A stretch of 64,000 nucleotides of DNA from Tetraselmis striata (taxonomy: Eukaryota; Chlorophyta; Chlorodendrophyceae; Chlorodendrales; Chlorodendraceae), in the NCBI GenBank assembly GCA_006384855.1, contig VCJN01003259.1, positions 372,001 to 436,000 on the forward strand, written 5' to 3'. Shown one piece after another: positions 31,165 through 39,419 of the stretch. Below the pieces are notes generated by a model, which was not told where the DNA came from, did no database searches, and saw only the letters and a list, made by a program, of their open reading frames with translations. The position numbers and the translations under genes were made by a program. Within the stretch, counting starts at the first letter, position 1. Each line of letters opens with the position of its first letter.

Positions 31165-31925
31165 GTATCTATATGTGTGATTACATGTGCTAGATGCAAC
31201 ATTCAAGAATTCCACACAGAAATCCAGAAGGAAGTCCAAAAGGAAAGCAAGCTATGGGCCACCAAAGGCGGGAACCGCCATGGCAGCCACCGACCAAGCA
31301 TCGCCAACCGCAAGCCTCCGCTCCATGCAGTAGGGACGCTCTCCCCATCACACAATCCCGGGCCACTAGAATAGGGGCACTAGGCCGAATGTGAGGTGGA
31401 GGCACCGCCAGGAAATGGGCTTCGAAGAGGTCTCGCAGCAAGGAGCGGGAGTGGGGGGGTTCAACCCAGAACGGGGCGCCACGGGCGGGTAACCGATGCG
31501 GGCCTCCCATCGCCAGATATATCCGCCGCCAGCTCGATCGCGTCCCCTTCCGCCGAACGTAGAACTCCCTCCCCAGCACAACATCCCGGGCCACGCACTC
31601 CAATAGTGGCATTAGGCCGAATGTGAGGTGGAGGCGCCGACAAGACACGAAGGGAGAGGGTGCTCAACGAACAGCGAACGAGAAGTTGACCGGACCAGCA
31701 AAGGACGACATAGGACGCCGGTGTCCATCTCGCAGTGCTCCTCTGCGGCAGTGACATCACGGGCGGGTCCAAGGCTACCAAGGTGCCACCCGTGCACAAG
31801 CCCCGCCCCCATCCCCATCCGGGGGTGGAGGCGGACGGAGGGCTCGCGATTCACAGGGCCGAGGACGGTCGTCAGGTCAACCAAGGCAGCGGATGGGTGG
31901 GGGGTGGGGGGAGTATCTCCGAAGG
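31165..31925. repeat. Copy-specific insertion with an internal duplication
   Basis: Not present in copy 1 of the family. It contains two versions of a block of about 50 bp around TTAGGCCGAATGTGAGGTGG / CTAGGCCGAATGTGAGGTGG (about 31361-31413 and 31591-31643). Open frames on both strands, for example 31190-31648 minus, carry no recognisable domain. Confidence 0.5.
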
Positions 31926-32086
31926 AGATATATCTCCACCATATGCCATCGCATTAATTGTACGACTACTGGAGGGGCGCCCAACTCGAGGGAACGAAGA
32001 TGCGTATTTTACCGACCCACAGGGCGGTATCAATATGGCGACATGTGGCGTGCAGCCTGGGCACAGATAAAGACCCACCCGTTATC

Positions 32087-32527
32087 CAGCGAAGCGTCGA
32101 TTTTTCGGCGGTGAGCTTTATTGCCGTACGGGTACCCGTACAGTGCAGCGGATCGGGCCTAATATAGGTTCATGACCAAAGCGCTTATCTACTGTAATGT
32201 ACTACTAAGTACTATAATCCACCCGCCCGCCCGCCCACCCACGGTCCTTAATTACACAGCCGTCCGATTACGATCTCACGGTTGGGAGGTACTGGTGTGA
32301 ATTACAAAAAGGGCAGTTCCCCAGAACTGCTGGTACTGGTACAGTACTCGCTACTCGCTGCTACTGGTAATGGAAAAAAAAACTCTGGTACCCGTACTTC
32401 AAAGCGCTGGCAATGCCAACGCTCGCTGTTGGTACTTCAAAGCGCTGGCAATGCAATTCCTGGAACTGTAGGCCAGTGATATAGAACCCGTTGTTCTAAA
32501 ATTTTCTGAAAAATCGACGCATCGCTG
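32087..32527. mobile_element. MITE, about 440 bp
   Basis: The ends are inverted copies: CAGCGAAGCGTCGATTTTTC at 32087-32106 and the inverse of CAGCGATGCGTCGATTTTTC at 32508-32527. One mismatch over these 20 bases. Inside, GGTACTTCAAAGCGCTGGCA or a near copy occurs twice (about 32392 and 32430). It splits the right end of the CACTA-like copy 2. Confidence 0.75.
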
Positions 32528-32779
32528 ATTCAACTGTCAAGTTACTTCATTCATTAGTTTTGACGCCTGTAGTCCTGCCTGTCCCTGCACCTGCTGTGTA
32601 CGAGTAGTAATCCTAATCGCCAATTTATCGTATGTATCCATATATAAATATAGTCGCTATTAAAAGTTCATAGTTTATAGTCGCTAATAGATAGTAAAAG
32701 TTCGCCCCGGGACATCGGGACTTGACCTCTTGCTCCGACTGTAGACGTATATAATATAGTATAGATCTAGTATCTCTGT

Positions 32780-32893
32780 CAGGATATGTACCACACAAAT
32801 CCCCATGTGCCCAGTGCCTGGTGCGTTTTGCGCGATATCCTTACAGTTTGTGCTTCTACGCACGCATGGATCCGGGTTCGATCCCGCGGAGAA
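32780..32893. repeat. Small dispersed repeat and a B-box-like site
   Basis: 32780-32850 matches 38118-38190 (block CACACAAATCCCCATGTG, then CAGTGCCTGG). Its ends are partly inverted (AAGGATAT / ATATCCTT), so it may be a very short MITE. Just after it, GGGTTCGATCCC (about 32874-32885) has the form of a tRNA T-arm/B box. I could not fold a full tRNA around it. Confidence 0.5.
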
Positions 32894-33026
32894 ACATATA
32901 CTATGATATTTCAAAGTTGAGTCTGGTTTTGCGAAAAGGTCGCACAGGCTGTTTTACACGGTCAAGAGCCGAAATTGGCTGGATGGTTTAGCGAAAGCGT
33001 GGAGGGAAAACGGAGTCAGGGGGGGC

Positions 33027-33212
33027 GCTGCGTGGAACGCAACGAAAACTGGAAGATGGCAGGCTCGGCTGTTCTGGCTGCTTTTATGTCTACTCGTGCT
33101 GCACCCAAAAAGGGCGCAACAACAGATGCCTAGTTCCCGTACCACTGAGCAGCACTTGTAGCTAAAAAGCGGTTAGGTCAAGGAGGGAAACCCCATAAAC
33201 TAGTTTAGATCA
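33027..33212 (-). repeat. A2 direct repeat of copy 3
   Basis: Nearly identical to 35970-36160 in the same orientation, running from CGCTGCGTGGAACGCA to AACTAGTTTAGATCAT. Related copies occur at about 16345-16540, 19175-19340, 19455-19645 and 22405-22583. Confidence 0.88.
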
Positions 33213-33291
33213 TTTCAAAGTTGAGTCTAGTTTTGCCAGTCTTGAGCGAACGGAGAGAGCGGTGGATTGACGGAGAAGAGGTAGCGCCAAG

Positions 33292-34917
33292 TCATGAAGG
33301 AGGCACTGGGAAGGCCACCGCTGCGGAGTCCTGTTGGACTTGGAAGTGGCGGAGGGGGGCGATGTGTCCAAAGAAGAACCACGCGCCATGTGAAGGAAGA
33401 ACGTTGGGGTCGATGTAGTCCAGAACGACGTCAGAGTTAGTGGCCCAACCGCCTTGGTAGCGAATGTGGGACAATGGCACTCCGATGGCGTTTGCTGCAG
33501 AGGCTGCGCCCTTGCGAAGACTGTGTGAAGTCCAGGAAGTGCCAGCAGGGGGGGCAGCGTTGACTAGACTGATGGCTGCAGACAGCCAGTCTGACATTGT
33601 AGCCGCAGTCCAAGGTTTTGACTGCTCGGCCGCAGTGACAGCCCAGAAGTTTGATGTAGCCAAGCCAACAGTAACCAAGGGGACATATTGGACGTTGTCG
33701 ATGAAGTGGTGCAAGAGGCGTGCCACTCGAGGGTGCTCGGACACCGGAAGGAGAAGTACGCGTAGGTCGTCGGGTCCCCGTCGGCTAACGCGACCCTTCT
33801 CGCGGTACACTTGCAAGGTGATGTTGTAGGTGTCGACATGCACATCTCGCACTCGACAGGAGACGCCAGTAAGGCCCCTGGCGAAGAACATGAAGTTGAC
33901 AATCGAGGCCAAGAGGGCTCGGAAGTCGGGGTGGTACTCTGGGTAAGGAGCAGACACAATTAGCTCGGCCTTTGTGACGAAGCGGTAGGCTACATCCGCA
34001 GGCAGAGGGACACGCAAAGGGGCAGCGTCTAGCCGGCGCTGACGCAGCATCAGCCCACGCCTTGCTGAAGTTAGGTGTAGACTGTCCTTGGCGATTGGGA
34101 CGAGGTTGTGCAGTTCGAAGAACGTGTTGATTGCGGACAGGTAGGGTTGCAGCGACTTAGCTGCGATGTGCCCTCGCTCTCCGATCCAGGCAACATACCG
34201 AACGACAGTAGCAGTAGTCGCCTCCAGCGGGCTGATGTTTTCGGAGTCGTGGCAGAACTCCGCGGGCTGAGACAGCCGGCCGGCATAGCTCTTGAGTGTC
34301 TGAGCGCTGAGGGAGCTGGAGAGTAGGTCGAGCGTGCGCTGCCCCAGCTCGTCCGAGCCGAACGCCTCCTGCAGCCGGGATCGCAGTGCCGCAGCCCACG
34401 GGGCGACATCTGCGGGCTCGTCAATTACGTACGTGCGTCGTTTTACCGACAGAGTTCCACCAGTACGACTACTGTTCGCAAAGTACTCGGCAGCAGCGGT
34501 TAGGTTTCCAGCGGTTGGCCGGTAGCTGCTGGACGGGTTTGCAGTAGCTTCAGTACGGGTTTGCGGGGCTAGGTTCAGGTAAGAGGGCCGCCCCGCGCGC
34601 CCTTCGCGCTCGTAGCGCCTGTCTCGTGCATAACGTACACGCGCGAAACTTGGTCGTTGCGAACCAGTTGTGACACGTAGTGTAACAACCATCGGACGCA
34701 GAGATGGGGTGGTAAGGAAGGCGGTTGGTTGAGCCGCCATGTGCAGGTGTGCGGATGGTTGAGCCGCACTCGGCTGTAGCTGTAAGAAGCGCCGCACCGA
34801 GGAAGGTCTAAATGAAGTCTGTAAGGTGGGGGGGTCAGGTCCTGACACAGGGCGCTCATCTCGCCGTTGCGCTGCAAGGGTGCGTCTTGCGGCGGTCACC
34901 GAAAGGTGGCCTCGCAA
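33292..34917 (-). CDS. Tyrosine recombinase (integrase), apparently intact
   Basis: The 541-residue protein has a basic, low-complexity N-terminal third, a SAM-like core-binding helical region (about 200-300, LSAQTLKSYAGRL.. and SLQPYLSAINTFFELH) and a C-terminal catalytic domain. The tyrosine-recombinase residues are all present: R347 in MFFARGLTGVSC, H465-x-x-R468 in SHSLRKG, W491 in YQGGWATN and the nucleophile Y501 in VLDYIDPN. Such enzymes cut and join DNA through a phosphotyrosine, usually acting on a circular intermediate. Two related pseudogenes lie at 16600-18060 and 19728-21422. The start is the first ATG, 36 bases after the end of the gag-like reading frame on the same strand, so the two may be expressed from one transcript. 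Confidence 0.88.
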   Translation of the reverse strand: MRGHLSVTAARRTLAAQRRDERPVSGPDPPTLQTSFRPSSVRRFLQLQPSAAQPSAHLHMAAQPTAFLTTPSLRPMVVTLRVTTGSQRPSFARVRYARDRRYEREGRAGRPSYLNLAPQTRTEATANPSSSYRPTAGNLTAAAEYFANSSRTGGTLSVKRRTYVIDEPADVAPWAAALRSRLQEAFGSDELGQRTLDLLSSSLSAQTLKSYAGRLSQPAEFCHDSENISPLEATTATVVRYVAWIGERGHIAAKSLQPYLSAINTFFELHNLVPIAKDSLHLTSARRGLMLRQRRLDAAPLRVPLPADVAYRFVTKAELIVSAPYPEYHPDFRALLASIVNFMFFARGLTGVSCRVRDVHVDTYNITLQVYREKGRVSRRGPDDLRVLLLPVSEHPRVARLLHHFIDNVQYVPLVTVGLATSNFWAVTAAEQSKPWTAATMSDWLSAAISLVNAAPPAGTSWTSHSLRKGAASAANAIGVPLSHIRYQGGWATNSDVVLDYIDPNVLPSHGAWFFFGHIAPLRHFQVQQDSAAVAFPVPPS

Positions 34918-34953
34918 AGCTCCAGCAGCTCCGGCGAAAGGCGCCCTACACCG

Positions 34954-35202
34954 TCACTCGTGCTCACCTTCGCGGCCACGTCCACGCCCCCCGCCACGTC
35001 CTCGCCCACGCCCGCGACCTGCAGCTGCAGCTGCTACTCGGGCAGTAGCGGTTGCCTTTGCGCTGCTGGCAACGGTCGCCTGGAAGACACGACGCTCGTA
35101 GTCCTTCATGAGGTCCCCAAAAATCGCGGAACCCAGATGCTCCGAAGCAGGCTGAAAATGCTGGGCTCGCAGCACGTCCAGAACACCTTGGTCACCGTGC
35201 AC
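34954..35202 (-). CDS. Gag-like ORF, C-terminal part (copy 3)
   Basis: Continues the homology of the copy-2 gag-like ORF (HGDQGVLDVLRAQHFQ, GDLMKDYERRVFQATVASSA) and ends in an Arg-Gly run (GRGRGRGGGRGRGRE). That tail suggests RNA or DNA binding. It is separated from 35255-35833 by a net 4-base difference near 35245-35255 that brings a stop in frame. Confidence 0.6.
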   Translation of the reverse strand: MHGDQGVLDVLRAQHFQPASEHLGSAIFGDLMKDYERRVFQATVASSAKATATARVAAAAAGRGRGRGRGGGRGRGREGEHE

Positions 35203-35254
35203 ACGCTTGATCTCATTTAGCCTCCGCAGGAAAGCCAGACGAAAACGAAACGCC

Positions 35255-35833
35255 TTACTTGTCGATGGCCTCGGCGTGATTCCGAGCTCTCGCGAGGTAG
35301 GGGGTGAAGTCCTGGTTAGCGGCAGGGACGTAAGGTAGCAGCTCGTCGAGAGCTACGAAAAGTGCGGCCATGTGGGCCCCGAAACACGACATCCACAAAT
35401 ACTCCTCCTGGGCCGGCAGACGCCGGTCGTCCTGCTTGAGGTACTCGTTCGTTAGGTCGGTGCTCAGGGGGAAGAGTCCAGGCACTCGGCTGACCGGTCG
35501 AACGGCCTCGTAACCAGACTCTGCTCTCTGCAGTAGCTCTGGCACCGCGAGGTAGTCGTCCTCGGCACTGGCGGATTTTGCTCCGACACGGCCGCTCTGG
35601 GCTAGCTCTAGCAAGTCGGGGCGCTCTGCGGCTCCCCCGCTGCATGTCGGCTGTCCCGCGAAGCGCTGCCCGGAGCCGGAGCCATGTGCCCCTTCCCCAT
35701 CAACAACGCGATCACGAGCCGTCAGTTGTGCCACAGCTGTAGCCAACTCTCGCATTAATGAAGACTGGGCCCTCATATCTGCGTTCAGCGACTCCAACGT
35801 CGGCTCGGCGACGGGTTCTTCTCCACCTGGCAT
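35255..35833 (-). CDS. Gag-like ORF, N-terminal part (copy 3)
   Basis: I start it at MPGGEEPVAEP, the Met shared by position with the other copies. The protein is helical and acidic at first (ESLNADMRAQSSLMRELATA). It then holds the block conserved in all copies: LLELAQSGRVGAKSASAEDD, GYEAVRPVSRVPGLFPLSTD, EEYLWMSCFGAHMAALFVAL. It stops at HAEAIDK, where copy 2 reads on. The stop lies in CAAGTAAGG, which also looks like a splice donor, so splicing into 34954-35202 is conceivable but unproven. There is no zinc knuckle, and gag identity is by position only. Upstream, CACACTCGGGTGG is repeated three times (35863-35913); the older copies have one. Confidence 0.6.
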   Translation of the reverse strand: MPGGEEPVAEPTLESLNADMRAQSSLMRELATAVAQLTARDRVVDGEGAHGSGSGQRFAGQPTCSGGAAERPDLLELAQSGRVGAKSASAEDDYLAVPELLQRAESGYEAVRPVSRVPGLFPLSTDLTNEYLKQDDRRLPAQEEYLWMSCFGAHMAALFVALDELLPYVPAANQDFTPYLARARNHAEAIDK

Positions 35834-35969
35834 GGTAACGCACGGACGTACGGACGAGAATATCACACTCGGGTGGTGAGCACACTCGGGTGGAATAGCA
35901 CACTCGGGTGGTGTGGTCTTGAACAACCTGGGGTGACCTTGCTCGCAACGGGTTACGAGACAGTTTTTA

Positions 35970-36160
35970 CATCGCTGCGTGGAACGCAGCGAAAACTGGA
36001 AGATGGCAGGCTCATCTGTTCTGGCTGCTTTTATGTCTACTCGTGCTGCACCCAAAAAGGGCGCAACAACAGATGCCTAGTTCCCGTACCACTGAGCAGC
36101 ACTTGTAGCTAAAAAGCGGTTAGGTCAAGGAGGGAAACCCCATAAACTAGTTTAGATCAT
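35970..36160 (-). repeat. A1 direct repeat of copy 3
   Basis: Partner of 33027-33212 with only a few differences (for example GGCTCATCTG here and GGCTCGGCTG there). Confidence 0.88.
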
Positions 36161-36164
36161 GATA

Positions 36165-36340
36165 TGGTCAGATGTAGTCATATAGAGGTTTACAGTACTT
36201 AGGAATGTTGTACTGCGCACGATCCCCGCGGTCGGCGCACGGACTGGGGCCTGCCGGCCCGCACCAGCACCACGACCTGAGGGATCCGCCCTCGGGCACC
36301 GGCACTCTCTGCTTTGCGCTCGCCTCAACCGGCTCGCGCA
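36165..36340 (+). repeat. Left LTR of gag-only element
   Basis: Direct repeat of 37725-37901 with TG..CA ends. Confidence 0.8.
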
Positions 36341-36384
36341 AGCAGTCTCGACTCTAGCAGTCGAGCAGAGTGTCAGCTTACTCT

Positions 36385-37071
36385 ATGCCGACTCGGACCC
36401 GAGCCTCAGCCTCCCGAGACGCTACACCTTCCCCACCCCGCGACAGCATGATGCCCCCTCGCCATGTCCCGGAAGACGCCCTAGTCGACGACGCCCCGGG
36501 CGGCGCCACAGCGGCATCCATCGCGGAATTGGAAAAACGCCTGACGGCCCAAGCGGAAGCCCTGGAGAAGCGGCTGGCCGAGCAGTTCGAGGCGGCTACG
36601 GCCGCCCTACTCGCTCGACTGGCCCCTCCCGTGCATTCGCCTCCTCCCAAAGGCACCCAGCCAGCCATTCCCGCAGGCGCGCCTGCGCCCGAGGGTGGTG
36701 AGCAAGGAGCGCAAGAGCCCCTTCCTGCTGAGCTGGACGCACTCGACACCGGGCTCGAGTACGTCGACTTCGCCTACTTCGGCCAAGTCCCCCCTTCCGG
36801 TCTGGACCCACCCCCACGCGACGGCGACGAGCCTCGCTTGTGGATTCTGACCGACGACACCGAATTGGAGAAACGCCTGACGGCCCAAGCGGAAGCCCTG
36901 GAGAAGCGGCTGGCCGAGCAGTTCGAGGCGGCTACGGCCGCCCTACTCGCTCGACTGGCCCCTCCCGTGCAACCGCCTCCTCCCAAAGGCACCCAGCCAG
37001 CCATTCCCGCGGGCGCGCCTGCGCCCGAGGGTGGTGAGCAAGGAGCGCAAGAGCCCCTTGCTTCCTGCTGA
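36385..37071 (+). CDS. Gag-like coiled-coil protein, internally duplicated
   Basis: Starts at the ATG in MPTRTRASASRD just inside the left LTR. The protein contains two copies of a unit of about 112 residues: a coiled coil (ELEKRLTAQAEALEKRLAEQ, FEAATAALLARLAPPV), a Pro-rich linker, then LEYVDFAYFGQVPPSGL and RLWILTDDT. The second copy has a 4-base insertion (CTTG doubled near 37060) that ends this frame at LASC. The remainder continues in the frame at 37066-37330 with AARGLAEQQGLTAYDKYMYL and RCYAKACGQSM. The single-unit ancestor was probably an intact gag; I do not recognise a capsid fold. Confidence 0.6.
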   Translation: MPTRTRASASRDATPSPPRDSMMPPRHVPEDALVDDAPGGATAASIAELEKRLTAQAEALEKRLAEQFEAATAALLARLAPPVHSPPPKGTQPAIPAGAPAPEGGEQGAQEPLPAELDALDTGLEYVDFAYFGQVPPSGLDPPPRDGDEPRLWILTDDTELEKRLTAQAEALEKRLAEQFEAATAALLARLAPPVQPPPPKGTQPAIPAGAPAPEGGEQGAQEPLASC

Positions 37072-37335
37072 GCTGGACGCACTCGACACCGAGCTCGAGT
37101 ACGTCGACTTCGCCTACTTCGGTCAAGTCCCCCCTTCCGGTCTGGAGCCACCCCCGCCACGCGACGGCGACGAGCCTCGCTTGTGGATTCTGACCGACGA
37201 CACCGCCGCCCGCGGCCTCGCGGAGCAGCAGGGTCTGACAGCGTACGACAAGTACATGTATCTTCGCTGTTATGCTAAGGCCTGCGGCCAATCCATGGCG
37301 GTACGGCCGTCACTGCAGTACAGTGTACAGTACCT
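37066..37335 (+). pseudogene. Frameshifted continuation of the gag-like protein
   Basis: Picks up the second unit after the 4-base insertion (LPAELDALDTELEYVDFAYF, then GLEPPPPRDGDEPRLWILTD) and adds a unique end, TAARGLAEQQGLTAYDKYMY. The open frame runs on to 37738 into the right LTR, but beyond about 37335 it is Pro/Arg-rich and probably not coding. Confidence 0.5.
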
Positions 37336-37724
37336 GGGCCGCCCGTCCCGCGCACGGCGCCCGCGCCCGGGCTCTGGAGCGCCCTGGACGGTGTCGATGG
37401 CGGCCGAGCCCCACCTTCTTGCCGCCCTCTCTCCGGCGCCGGCCTGCCGACCAAGTTTTGGAGCGTCTCCCCGCTGGAGCCTTCCGCCGCTTGGTCCTTT
37501 TCAGCCACTCCCACTGACTGGCTGCGGGACGCCTGCCTGGCGGCGGGCGCCCAGCCGCCCCCAGTGTCACGTGGGCATCGCACAGGTTGCGCAAAGGCGC
37601 GGCCTCGGCAGCGTGCTGCTATGCTGCGGTTCTGCTGCTAGCTCGTCCCCGTCCGGCCGCTACACTTCGCTACCTGTGCAAGCCTTTGGCTTTCTTCTCT
37701 GGCAAATCGTGCCTCCTTGGGTAA

Positions 37725-37901
37725 ATGGTCAGATGTAGTCATATAGAGGTTTACAGTACTTAGCAATGTTGTACTGCGCACGATCCCCGCGGTCGGCGCA
37801 CGGACTGGGGCCTGCCGGCCCGCACCGGCACCACGACCTGAGGGATCCGCCCTCGGGCACCGGCACTCTCTGCTTTGCGCTCGCCTCAACCGGCTCGCGC
37901 A
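37725..37901 (+). repeat. Right LTR of gag-only element
   Basis: Direct repeat of 36165-36340. Confidence 0.8.
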
Positions 37902-38526
37902 CCCACCCACCCACAGCCATCTTTCTGCGCTAGGAGACACCCCAGGCCAAGCCTGTGGTTCTCGTCTTAGCCTCCAATGTAAGCGAGCTGACATTCTTTG
38001 GCAAATCGTGCCTCCTTGGGTAAATCCCGCAATGTTGGACGACCCGGCCAATGCGGATTGCCACCGAATCCAAGCCGTTGCTGGAGGAGGTCATCCATCC
38101 TATGGGGGGGGGGTGGAGTGTAAGGATATATACCACACAAATCCCCATGTGGGTACCCAGTGCCTGGCGGTGCGTTTTGCGCGGTACCCTTACAATCTCG
38201 GTGTACAAAGTGAGATTATTACACTAGATGACTACGCCGGCGATTTCCCGATCGCCTTTTCCAGATACTATAGCCCATGATAAACTAGCAGTACACCGGT
38301 ATGTGTTTATGATGACGAAAGGATAAGTTGCTCAACAAATTAACGAGTGAAACTACCTGTACCCGTACAGGGTACGTGTACCGACCCTTACCGCCTGTGC
38401 GGCTATATATAGGTACAGGGTACCAGTACGGCAGGGTACAGGTAGCGACAAGCGACTACCGGTTCCCGTACTGGTGGCGCTACAATAGGTGGTGCCAGGT
38501 AGCCGCTACTAAACGGTAGCGACTAC
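37902..38526. other. Repeat-rich spacer, no gene
   Basis: Holds a second copy of the internal end of the gag-only element (38000-38026), the small repeat shared with 32780-32850 (38118-38205), and a stretch rich in GTACC/GGTAC palindromes (about 38350-38520). Confidence 0.6.
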
Positions 38527-38885
38527 TTGCTGATCCCCTTCAGTCCACATTTCCGCCGACAAGAAATTCTTGCTCCCACTGGCTCACTGATACTGGCGCC
38601 ATCTATCTATGAACCTTCTGCAATAAACAGACCTGCTGGTGCATCTTCTACGACTGTAGCACCGCCCTCGCACGCGAAGAACTATACACTGCTCAGGAAG
38701 GAATACTCGCCGTCTTCACGCGGCAAACTGGACCTGTCCACCTTGTCGCACCCCTGTCCACCCCTATTGCACGGCGGCGTGGCTCCTCTCCGGCGCTCCA
38801 AGTCCGCAAAGGCACACAAGATGTCGGACCTGTTATCAGACAAATGCAACACCCAAGGTACTGTAGTCGTATAAGAATACGCAAG

Positions 38886-39419
38886 CTACACATGCTGTGA
38901 CCCCTGCCCATCTGCTCTGCTAAGTACCTTCAGTTCGTCATGGCCGCTGTGAGCGTCTCCAGCCTTTGGTGTTGTCGGCAACCGGACTCGATCGTCACAT
39001 ATAGCAATGACCTCGGCAACCGGACTCGATCGTCCTGGAGCCTGCTCAGCGGTGCCACGATGTTGAGGTGTTTGTTCAGTGAGGCGAATCCCGTCTAAAG
39101 TGTAGACGATCCTGCTGGACCCGGCCGACGGTGCTATCTTGAGGCGCATGCGGTATGTATCGTCGGTGCTAACGTGTACTCGCCGAAAAAGTCCAACGCG
39201 CAGTATCGACGATTGGGCCCACCTGCGATAGATAGGCGGGGTAATCGCCGCGTGTGACGAACTTGCATTGTTAAATCGATGATGCATAGACGCGCGCAGT
39301 CGCGCAGCATATAGCCAGCTCGCCGTGTACCAGGTACCTTTAAGTAGAACAGGATCATCTAGAGGGTCTCTGAGACCCCCATACCGTTCTTCTGGCTCGC
39401 CAGCAAGCTTTGAGTGCAA
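38886..39419 (-). pseudogene. Possible Ty1/copia integrase remnant
   Basis: A 177-codon minus-strand frame contains TWYTASWLYAARLRASMHHR, ITPPIYRRWAQSSILRVGLF and RRVHV, then RMRLKIAPSAGSSRIVYTLD. This order resembles the region after the catalytic Glu in copia integrases (A-x-Y-L-x-N-R, T-P-x-E, L-R-V-F-G, then a K-L-x-P strand). Key letters are missing, no DDE core or RT was found nearby, and LTRs were not seen. Weak call. Confidence 0.3.

Larger units (their letters stand above)
30530..32573. mobile_element. CACTA-like element family 2, copy 2
   Basis: Aligns with 26608-28916 in blocks: 30564-30760 with 26640-26860, 30785-31090 with 27715-28000, 31076-31140 with 28655-28720, 31930-32080 with 28750-28895. 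The right end (CATTCATTAGTTTTGACGCC, 32547-32566) corresponds to the right TIR of copy 1. It is displaced by a MITE at 32087-32527. A further segment of about 750 bp (31165-31925) is unique to this copy. Confidence 0.65.
32911..36160 (-). mobile_element. Tyrosine-recombinase element with split direct repeats and no RT, copy 3
   Basis: Read on the minus strand the order is: 185-bp repeat (A1, about 35970-36160), gag-like ORF (35255-35833 and on to 34954), tyrosine recombinase (34917-33292), short repeat (B1, 33213-33238), 185-bp repeat (A2, 33027-33212), a spacer of about 110 bp, short repeat (B2, 32911-32936). A1-ORFs-B1-A2-B2 is the split-direct-repeat plan of PAT and Ngaro retroelements. 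The two A repeats are almost identical, so the copy is young. The interval between the repeats is filled by the two ORFs and contains no YxDD box or RNase H. Without RT it resembles neither a standard DIRS element nor a Crypton, which lacks gag and such repeats. Confidence 0.8.
36165..37901 (+). mobile_element. Short gag-only LTR element
   Basis: Two direct repeats of about 176 bp, 36165-36340 and 37725-37901, start TGGTCAGATGTAGTC and end CTCGCGCA, so they have TG..CA borders. They differ at about three positions. Between them is one gag-like coding region and no protease, RT or integrase, the plan of non-autonomous TR-GAG/TRIM elements. No target duplication is visible. After the right repeat the internal 3' end GGCAAATCGTGCCTCCTTGG recurs (38000-38019), which suggests part of a second, deleted unit in tandem. 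Confidence 0.7.

Noticed and set aside
32860..32893. tRNA gene
   Set aside because: A good T-arm (GGGTTCGATCCC) is present, but no matching acceptor, D and anticodon arms could be placed upstream.
33464..33829. Plus-strand frame of 121 codons
   Set aside because: Antisense to the tyrosine recombinase, whose minus-strand frame has all catalytic residues.
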